Shown piece after piece: positions 58,201 through 64,000 of a stretch of DNA of 64,000 nt (position 1 is its first letter; each line of letters starts with the position of its first letter). The stretch lies in contig JAVXUO010002842.1 in the NCBI GenBank assembly GCA_033065855.1, positions 558,001 to 622,000 of the forward strand, written 5' to 3'. The DNA is from Escallonia rubra. Lineage: Eukaryota; Streptophyta; Magnoliopsida; Escalloniales; Escalloniaceae. A program made the position numbers and the translations under genes. The notes beneath the pieces were generated by a model. The model searched no databases. It worked only from the letters and a program-made list of their open reading frames with translations, and was not told where the DNA came from.

Positions 58201-61200
58201 TTCGCCATCTTCACTACCATCATAATCCGGCGCTCCTATGGTGACACGAGTACCACGACGTGTTAAGAGGAGGCAAAACCTCTTCTACGCTGTCGCTTTC
58301 ATGGTAGGAAACGAGTCGGCGGCTTCTTGGTCAACGAGATTAATCCATGGCTCTTTAAGATGGAAGGGATGTAGTGAAAGCAGACTATCAATTTTAGGCG
58401 ACAATGTAGTCAGAGGGAAGAGAGATAATGGTAGACTGAAAGTAAAAAAATAGTCGGCCGAAACCATGAAATGGGTCGACCAAACTGTGCAGGAGGTTCA
58501 AAAAGTAAATTTAGCAAAATCAGAGCAGAAGAGAGCTTATGAAGGCAATGAAATCGGTCAACTACGATTACCAGCCGGTCGACCGAATCCAACAGAGAAA
58601 ATATTTTTGAGATTTTCATGCGCAGTCGACTGTAAGTAAGATGCAGTCGACTGAATTAAAATAATCTTGAGGATAGAAATAGAAATAATAATAATAATAA
58701 AAAAAAAAATCAAAAGACATGCGAATATGAGTAGATCAGAGACAGTTAACTCAAATCGCACATTTTTAGTCCACGACGCAAGACACATAAATGATTCTCT
58801 ACTAAAAGGTTTCGTGAAAATATCAGCTAACTGATTTTCATTGCACACTTAAGTTTTATAAAGCCTTTTTGTACACCGTCTCTAAGGAAATGATAATGAA
58901 TGGCAATGTGTTATGTGCGCAAGTGGTGGACAGGGTTTTTACTAATGTCAATAGCACTCTTACCATCACACATGATGGGGACGCTATCAATGCAAGCACC
59001 AGAGTCACGCAAAGTCTGTTGCATCCAATGAACTTGAGCACAGCAGCTGCCAGCGGCATCATTTTCCGCCTCGGCTGTGAAAAGAGCTACATAGGTCTGT
59101 CTCTTACTATGCCAAGACACAAGAGATTCACCAAGGAATTGACAAGTGCCACAGGGGCTTTTATGATCAACTAGACATCCACAATAATGGAGTCAAAGAA
59201 CCTCACTAAATCAAATGATGAGTAGCGAGGATACCGAAGTTCCAAATTGACAGTGCAGACATATATTTAGAAATGCGTTTAACTGTTACAAGATGAGATG
59301 GCATGCTTGAAAACAGGCACATATGCATACACTAAACATAATATCAGTCCTAGAAGTAGTAAGATATAATAGACTTCCAATCATACCACAATAGAGTTTG
59401 TAATCAACATCTTTACTATCTTCATCTTTAACAAGATTTACCTCTAGGTTTAGCATTGTCCATACCAAACCTTTTTAATAGCTGACGAGTGTATTTGGAT
59501 TGATTAATGAAGATTCCTTCCCTTGACTGCTTAATTTGAAGGCCGAGGAAGAAAGTGAGTTCTCCCGTCATACTCATCTTGAATTGCCTGCGCATACTCT
59601 CTGCAAACTCTTGGCAAAGATCGTTGTTAGTGGATCCAAAAATGATATCATCAACATAAATGTGAAGAATGAGGATATGAAAATTTCTAGATTTGGTAAA
59701 AAGGGTGGAATCGATTTGCCACGCGAGAATTTATAATGAATGAGAAAGTTGCTTATGTGGTTGTACCAAGGTCGAGGAGCTTGTTTAAGACCATACAATG
59801 CTTTTTTAAGTTTAATAACATGATTGGGGTACTTTTTATTTTCAAAACCAGGAGTTTGTTTAACAAAAATTTCCTCGTAAATAACACCATTCAAGAAAGC
59901 ACTTTTCACGTCCATTTGTTATAATTTGAAATTCATGTGACATGAAAATGCCAAAAAATATTGAGATAGCTTTAAGGCGAGCAACTGGGGAAAATGTTTC
60001 GTCAAAATGAACCCCTTCAACTTGATTGTATCCTTGGGTTACCAGTCTAGCCTTGTTTCGAATAATGTGGCCATCCTCATCAAGTTTGTTTGTAAAAACC
60101 CACTTGGTGCCAATGACCTTTTGCTGAACCGGAGGCGGAACTAGAGTCTGAACATTGCTTCTCTCAAATTGATTCAATTCTTCTTGCATGGCTAGAATCT
60201 GCCCATCATCTTTAAGAGCCTTGTGAATATTTTTAGGCTCAATTTGAGAAAGTAAAGTAAAATCAGCAAAGGATTTACAGAGGATTGAGTAGTTACCGCA
60301 TGTTCAACATCACTAGTCACTTGCTCCTTTGGGTGATTAGATGACTATCTCCAGCAGCTCTTGGAAAGTGGTTAAGTTTCATTATTTACTTTTTAAGATT
60401 GGTCTGAACTGCCTTCTTCATCTGTTGAGATGTCCAATTTGTTACTGTTGGAAGGAAGATGCTCACGGTCTTCATTTGCATGCTTACTCGGATGTGCAAC
60501 ATCAGATTCATCAATACTACATGCATGGACTCTTCAATAATCGCAGTCTTTCGGTTATAAACTCTAAATGCTTTATTCTTCGTAGAATAACAAAGAAAGA
60601 TACCCTCATCAGATTTTGAATCAAAATTACCAAAGTTCCCTCGATTGTCAAAAATAAATCATTTACAATCGAAAACCTTGAAATAATCGATTTCTAGTTT
60701 TCGATTTGAGAAAAGTTCATAAGGGGTTTTGTCAAGGATAGGTACAATGAGAACCCTGTTCAAAACGTAACACGAAGTTTTGATGGCTTCGGTCCAAAAA
60801 TGCTTTGGCAAGGAATTTTCATGAAGCATTGTTCTAGCCGTTTCTTGAAGTGGAAATCGGTGTATATCTTTGGTTATCGAGGCTTGAACAATCTAATGGT
60901 GTTGGTTGTGGAAGAGAGGGGCATTAGATGCTAGTAACAAGTTTGGTGGCTATTTTGATGTGCCTGTGAGGTCACAAAATGAGCATCTTGAATGACTTAG
61001 GTAGCGTTTGGTAGCACTTCTAGTTTTGATTTTCTATTTCCAAAAAAACAAAAAGCAAAACCAGTTTATTATTATTATATTTTTACATAAACAAATGGGT
61101 GTTTGATTACCCAGTTTTTATTTTGAGTTTTTTTTGTGGTGGTTTGCGGTGGAGGTGGTGCGGGGTGGCGATGGCCGGCCGTGGGGGTGGCTAATAGCTG

Positions 61201-62636
61201 CCGGCAGTCTCTGGCGATGGTTGCCTGCTGTTGGAGGAGGCTGTCGGTTGCCGGCGGTGGGAGAGGGGTGGTGGTGGTCTCAAAATAAAAACCAAAACTG
61301 AAAACCAAAAACTCATTTTTGGAGTTATCAAAAACAGCCCTGTTTTAAAAACTGAAGGAAAAAAAAAAAAAAAAACGAAAACTGCGTGCCAAACGCGTTT
61401 ATTTTTTCCAGTTTACAAAATTGGATAAAAAACTGGAAAAATAAACGTTACCAAACAGAGCCTTAATTGTGACGAAATAACCTGTTCCATGTCACCCGTT
61501 TATGTATGACTTAAAAAGGTTTCGATAGAGGCTTAGGTGTGACTCAAGGAGTAAGATATGATTAAACTTATGTAGAGTTTGACAGGAGTTTTAAGGGATG
61601 ATTATTCAATTGATGTTATTCTACTTTCAAAGACAATGCCTTTGTGTCCTGCAAAATGTAAGACAGATTCAGAAAATTTTCTTTTTGGCGTAACGAGATT
61701 GGAGAAATTATCTGCTCAGGACTTATCAAATTAGTTGACCTGAGTTCTCTTGCAACATGTCATGCTCCTGAAGGCACTCACTGTGATACTGGCATTGAGC
61801 AGGAAGACTTCCAATTATGTAGTTCATTAAATTTTTGGGGTGTATAAAAGCTGCAGCTTCTCACAGCAGGATATTTTCTGGCAAAAGTCAAACCTGCTTT
61901 AGCGAGATAATTAACCTTATAATCTGCCTTTCTTTTCTATGTTGTTTTCCTGTACTTCTCTGTCAAATTTTTAGCATGGAAAAGGTCACTATACTTGGAG
62001 TTAAGGATGCATTCCTCAAATTTATCTTGTAATGATTCACAGTGAACTTAGGTAATGTAGATTTTTTTTGCTTACAGATATGGTACATTTGTACAAGAAC
62101 CGGCTGCAAACGTATGCTCAAAAGCGAAATCTTGGTCTGCCAATTTATTCTTGTGAAATTAACGGCCCATCTCATGCCCGTTGCTTTAAGTCAAGGGTCA
62201 AAATTGATGATAAAACTTATGAGACGTTGGATTCCTTCACTACATTAAAGGAGGCGGAACATGCAGCAGCAAAAGTTGCTTTCGAGTCATTGTCACCTGA
62301 TGAAACTCAGGAGGTTAGTCTCCTGACTCATTTGTCCGTGTTTTATATGCATAGTTTACAAATGACTCATTTGTTGATTATGTTTGTTTCTAACTTTAAT
62401 GTAGGACGAGGGATTGTACAAGAGCCTCTTGCAGGAATTGGCTCAGAAAGAGGGTTTTCCTGTTCCAGTATATGATACTGCCAAGTCTGGTCCGTTTCAC
62501 ATACCGACATTTGTGTCGACAGTGGATATAGGAGGAAAGCCTTTCCAAGGACAGAAGGCTAGAACCAAGAAGGAGGCAGAAATGAATGCGGCAAAGGCTG
62601 CCTACAGTAGTTTTCCAGAGCGTAAGGAGTCCAACG
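48869..62636 (+). CDS. DRB-family double-stranded-RNA-binding protein with three dsRBDs (3' end beyond the window)
   Basis: Five exons can be supported: 48,869 to about 49,121-49,205 (donor uncertain), 52,089-52,226, 54,901-55,035, 62,078-62,313 and 62,405-62,636. Exons 2-5 have canonical GT-AG borders and matching phases (1-1, 1-1, 1-0, 0-1). The product has three dsRBDs: at the N-terminus (starts MYKSKLQELC, ends KEAQNQAAKLAFDHF), in exon 4 (LYKNRLQTYAQKRNL to EAEHAAAKVAFESL) and in exon 5 (LYKSLLQELAQKEG to KKEAEMNAAKAAYSSF). The layout fits plant DRB1/DRB4-like proteins; Arabidopsis HYL1/DRB1 and DRB4 have two dsRBDs, but related dicot proteins can have three. In the family these proteins bind double-stranded RNA and partner Dicer-like enzymes in microRNA or siRNA production, mainly in the nucleus. 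The start is chosen because the dsRBD begins at once. Which DRB subclass it belongs to is uncertain. Confidence 0.85.
49207..52088 (+). other. DRB gene intron 1
   Basis: No coding sequence is recognised in it. It holds a purine-rich GAA/GAG run (about 49,818-49,905) and a degenerate tandem repeat at about 51,236-51,510. The 68-codon frame at 51,615-51,821 resembles nothing I know and lacks clear splice sites. Confidence 0.6.
51236..51510. repeat. Degenerate tandem repeat of about 100-bp units in intron 1
   Basis: Two to three units share GGTGTCG/CACAATGG, AACAAGC, GGTGATGC/GGTGCTA, ATAGCACG and a CACCAACAAGCRC end. Unit lengths differ because of small deletions. Confidence 0.6.
52089..52226 (+). 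CDS. DRB gene exon 2 (linker, copy A)
   Basis: 138 bp, preceded by TTCTGCAG and followed by GTCAGA, phase 1 to phase 1. It encodes the inter-domain linker (PALNTNMDIKSANSG...PKNENV...SCKG) and resembles exon 3. It can be skipped or kept without disturbing the frame. Confidence 0.75.
53164..53297. repeat. Tandem duplication of about 60 bp in intron 2
   Basis: The stretch CTCTTTCGTACAT to GTTTTGTGGTATGGTG occurs twice in succession (53,164 and 53,226) with a few base changes and a small insertion in the second copy. The 66-codon frame starting in it is not called. Confidence 0.75.
54148..54703 (-). mobile_element. TRIM-like miniature LTR retrotransposon in intron 2
   Basis: Two direct repeats of 217 bp (54,487-54,703) and 249 bp (54,148-54,396) are similar on the - strand. 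Both have CCCAAG then TAGAGGTG, GGC-AGCTTTTGCAA, and CTTGTAATTT. Read on the - strand, the first begins TGTAATGCCCC at 54,703 and is followed by TGGTATTAGAGCG (54,484-54,472), an initiator-Met-type primer site with one change from the consensus. A purine tract ATGGGGGTAAGAA (54,397-54,409) precedes the second repeat, TGTATGTTCCC. Only about 90 bp lie between, with no coding. A target duplication is not evident. Confidence 0.75.
54901..55035 (+). CDS. DRB gene exon 3 (linker, copy B)
   Basis: 135 bp, preceded by TTGTGTGCAG and followed by GTCAGA, phase 1 to phase 1. It shares LNT, ANSG, P-ENV and a final SKG with exon 2. It joins exon 4 through an Asp codon completed across the junction. Confidence 0.72.
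56613..57817 (-). repeat. 3' LTR of the antisense copia element, 1,205 bp
   Basis: On the - strand it starts TGTTAACCC at 57,817 and ends GGACCTACA at 56,613. A polypurine tract (GGAAGGCGGAGAT, 57,830-57,818) precedes it. Its opening and its ACCTATTCCCCACCCC end resemble the copia solo LTR at 16,017-38,685. At 57,190-57,540 it carries at least eight GGTCGACTGCA/GGCCGACT/GGTTGACT motifs. Confidence 0.85.
57831..58555 (-). other. Sequence between copia pol and its 3' LTR
   Basis: On the - strand a decayed frame can be followed from about 58,470 to 58,090 (EQWFLNPNFPFAAPAPPRVI, then STSRLRPRRRA and a stop). A second purine-rich TTTTGACAAGGGGGGAGAAA lies near 58,012-57,990. I do not recognise the protein. 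It could be an extra 3' open reading frame of the element. Confidence 0.4.
58556..60890 (-). pseudogene. copia pol remnant: integrase end, reverse transcriptase, RNase H
   Basis: In - strand order from about 60,890: integrase C-terminal traces (TARTMLHENSLPKHFW, VLNRVLIVPILDKTPYELF), then RT (KVIGTKWVFTNKLDEDG, ARLVTQGYNQVEGVHFDETF, MDVKSAFLNGVIYEEIFV, KKALYGLKQAPRPWY), then RNase H (SWHSKRQTYVALFTAEAE, then VPIMCDGKSAIDISKNPVHH and QLADIFTKPFSRE). Several frame changes and stops separate the blocks. The catalytic Y-x-DD region of RT is damaged (about 59,640-59,660, reading FMLMISFLDP in the open frame). Confidence 0.85.
61000..61462. mobile_element. Tourist-like (PIF/Harbinger-type) MITE, 463 bp
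   Basis: The left end is GGTAGCGTTTGGTA and the right end on the - strand is GGCTCTGTTTGGTAACG, continuing as similar A/T-rich inverted sequence for 30-40 bp. A TTA trinucleotide flanks both sides (60,997-60,999 and 61,463-61,465), the usual PIF/Harbinger duplication. The centre is GGTGG/GCCGGC-rich. No transposase is encoded. Confidence 0.78.
62078..62313 (+). CDS. DRB gene exon 4 (dsRBD2)
   Basis: 236 bp, preceded by GCTTACAG and followed by GTTAGT. It encodes the second dsRBD, with HLYKNRLQTYAQKRNLGLP, a FKSRVKIDDKTYE strand and the C-terminal helix LKEAEHAAAKVAFESLSP. The exon ends in phase 0. Confidence 0.9.
62405..62636 (+). CDS. DRB gene exon 5 (dsRBD3)
   Basis: 232 bp, preceded by TTTAATGTAG after a 91-bp intron and followed by GTACGT. 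It encodes the third dsRBD: LYKSLLQELAQKEGFPVPVY, FVSTVDIGGKPFQG and TKKEAEMNAAKAAYSSF. It ends in phase 1, so at least one more exon is expected beyond. Confidence 0.9.
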
Positions 62637-64000
62637 GTACGTGCCATTTTGATTTTTCTTTTTCTTCTTTGTGCTAATGGTTTCTTTGGGATGCAAGAAA
62701 AATCTTCTCGACTGAAACCTGTGGAAGCTAGAGATAGCTATATTTTGTTTGAGATCATTTTTTTAGTCCTTTATGAGCTTTGATTTGTTCAGACAATAAG
62801 AGAATAGGTAAATGTTCATGAGTAGTTTGAAGTAAGGAGATTCTTGTTTTTTGGCTAGTTTACAAGTGACATCAACAATGAAGACTCTTAAAAGATAGTA
62901 GCAGACTGGTATTCTAGTTAATTATTTGTGCTTAGGTGGAACTATTGAAGCACGGACATGGGTGCGGGTGTAGATATGAGACGGGTGCAGATGCGCGAAA
63001 TTTTTGGAAATTTTAGGATACGGGTGCGGCGGGGATACGACAAATTTTTTTAAATATTTTTTTAACTACCAATTAGTCTTGAATTTCTAACCAATTTGAA
63101 TCTTAGGAATCATAATATATGTATTAGATATATGTGAGTGAATTTTTTAGTTTAATGGCTTTCGTAAAATTTGAAGTTTTCAACCAAATTAGTGAGAGTT
63201 TCTTAAGTTTAATGGGCTGTTTTATGAATAATAAATTGTAGAGCTGAACATAATGAAGTTTGTATGTGGTATTACTTTTATTTCTTTGAAGTAATGGGGT
63301 TGGTTTAAGTAATAACTTATTGTTAAGTACTTAAATAAAATAACAAAGTTGTGGATATAAGCTTTAAGAATTCAAAAGTCATCTCCAGCCAGCAATGATA
63401 ACATCGATTCCTTGCTCTTCTTCTTTGGAATCAATCGCACCCACATCGCTGCACGCCACACGCCGCCTTAGGTCGTCAGTGAGTCCTTCTTCTTCTTCTT
63501 TCGCTGCTGCTGCATCTTCTTCTCTCCAGTCTCCTCTCTCCTCTCAGATTCCTTGCTGGTGGTCGCCGGTGGTTGCAGGTGGTCACAGATCTGCCCGCAC
63601 ATTGTGTTTTCATGCACCCGAGCCACACCCCGTATTTAAGACTTAAAAATAAATAAATCAAAAATACCGGACATGCACCTGACTAGCACCCACACCGCGC
63701 ACGACCTACAGTGGCACCCGTACCCGACGCGAACGCTCTGCTGGTGTTTCACCCAAAGTTTCGCACCGTGCTTTAGAGGGTGGAACCCATATGCCCTGCA
63801 TCTACCGAGTCAGATCCCACCCCACCACCCGATTTCCGGCGAGTCCTTCTTGCTCCCTGTGCCTTGTGAACAGCCTTCTTGTGGCTTCACACTCCCTCTA
63901 AATGCTTGTAAAGCGTTCCCATTGAACTTTATCATTTGGCAAAGCTATAGAGCAGTGGCTTACACTTCTTACTTGGTAACAAAAGAATATTTGAGGCAAA
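62637..64000 (+). other. DRB gene intron 5 start, with a possible inserted repeat
   Basis: No further exon is recognised. From about 62,950 (GCACGGACATGGGTGCGGGTG) to about 63,760 the edges are rich in GGGTGCGG and, on the far side, CACCCGTACCCG-type words in inverted form. This could be a worn inverted-repeat element. The 83-codon Ser-rich frame at 63,395-63,646 lies inside it and is not called. Confidence 0.4.

Larger units (their letters stand above)
56613..60890 (-). mobile_element. Ty1/copia element, antisense to the DRB gene, 5'-truncated
   Basis: Only the 3' half remains: integrase end, reverse transcriptase, RNase H, a 3' region of unknown coding value, polypurine tract and 3' LTR, all reading on the - strand. 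No 5' LTR, primer site or gag is found before the MITE at 61,000. It is in intron 3 in opposite orientation to the gene, the orientation less likely to disturb transcription. Confidence 0.85.
55036..62077 (+). other. DRB gene intron 3, about 7 kb, enlarged by transposons
   Basis: It holds a truncated antisense copia element (56,613 to about 60,890) and a Tourist-like MITE (61,000-61,462). The remaining stretches (55,036-56,612 and 61,466-62,077) are AT-rich with no recognisable coding sequence. The 116-codon frame at 55,400-55,750 and the - strand frames at 56,067-56,449 match nothing I know. Confidence 0.7.

Overview
The window is nuclear DNA of a flowering plant, probably a dicot. It holds split genes with GT-AG introns, Ty1/copia, Ty3/gypsy (chromovirus and Tat-like), TRIM, hAT-like, MULE and PIF/Harbinger-like elements, and a plant DRB-type double-stranded-RNA-binding protein gene. 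No rRNA, tRNA or CRISPR array was recognised. Most of the first 48 kb is nested, decayed transposable elements. The only host gene I can support starts at 48,869 on the + strand and runs off the right edge.

Layout, left to right. 1-931: no gene supported. 932-2,341: a non-autonomous terminal-inverted-repeat element. 2,490-4,230: a worn LTR-like fragment rich in GT runs. 4,235-11,115: two Tat/Ogre-like LTR fragments in inverted orientation. The right one is split by a hAT element (6,318-10,737, exact 8-bp duplication), which itself holds a 3.35-kb solo LTR (6,939-10,291, exact 5-bp duplication). 11,116-14,340: gag and protease relics of a Tat-like element, split by two more hAT-like elements lying only 24 bp apart.

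16,017-38,685 is a Ty1/copia solo LTR broken by two Ty3/gypsy elements. The first is a 5.6-kb chromovirus (16,255-21,894) with about 460-bp LTRs, an initiator-Met-type primer site and many nonsense changes. The second is a 15.6-kb Tat-lineage element (23,042-38,635) with about 2.2-kb LTRs, gag, protease, RT, two RNase H domains and integrase. Between integrase and its 3' LTR it carries an antisense, intron-containing gene with a plant-mobile-domain-like region and a coiled-coil tail. That gene is now a pseudogene but has recognisable splice sites and its own TATA-like box.

39,206-48,709 is a MULE with about 210-bp inverted ends. It carries a broken MURA transposase on the + strand and a GRF-zinc-finger/coiled-coil/membrane-anchor gene on the - strand, and a 3.7-kb reverse-oriented solo LTR (42,746-46,461) interrupts the transposase. 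Its right end lies about 160 bp before the start codon of the DRB gene.

The DRB gene has at least five exons (48,869 to 62,636). They encode three double-stranded-RNA-binding domains joined by a linker built from two similar in-phase exons. Its introns hold a TRIM, a truncated antisense copia element and a Tourist-like MITE. By family knowledge DRB proteins partner Dicer-like enzymes in small-RNA production; the sequence itself shows only the domains.
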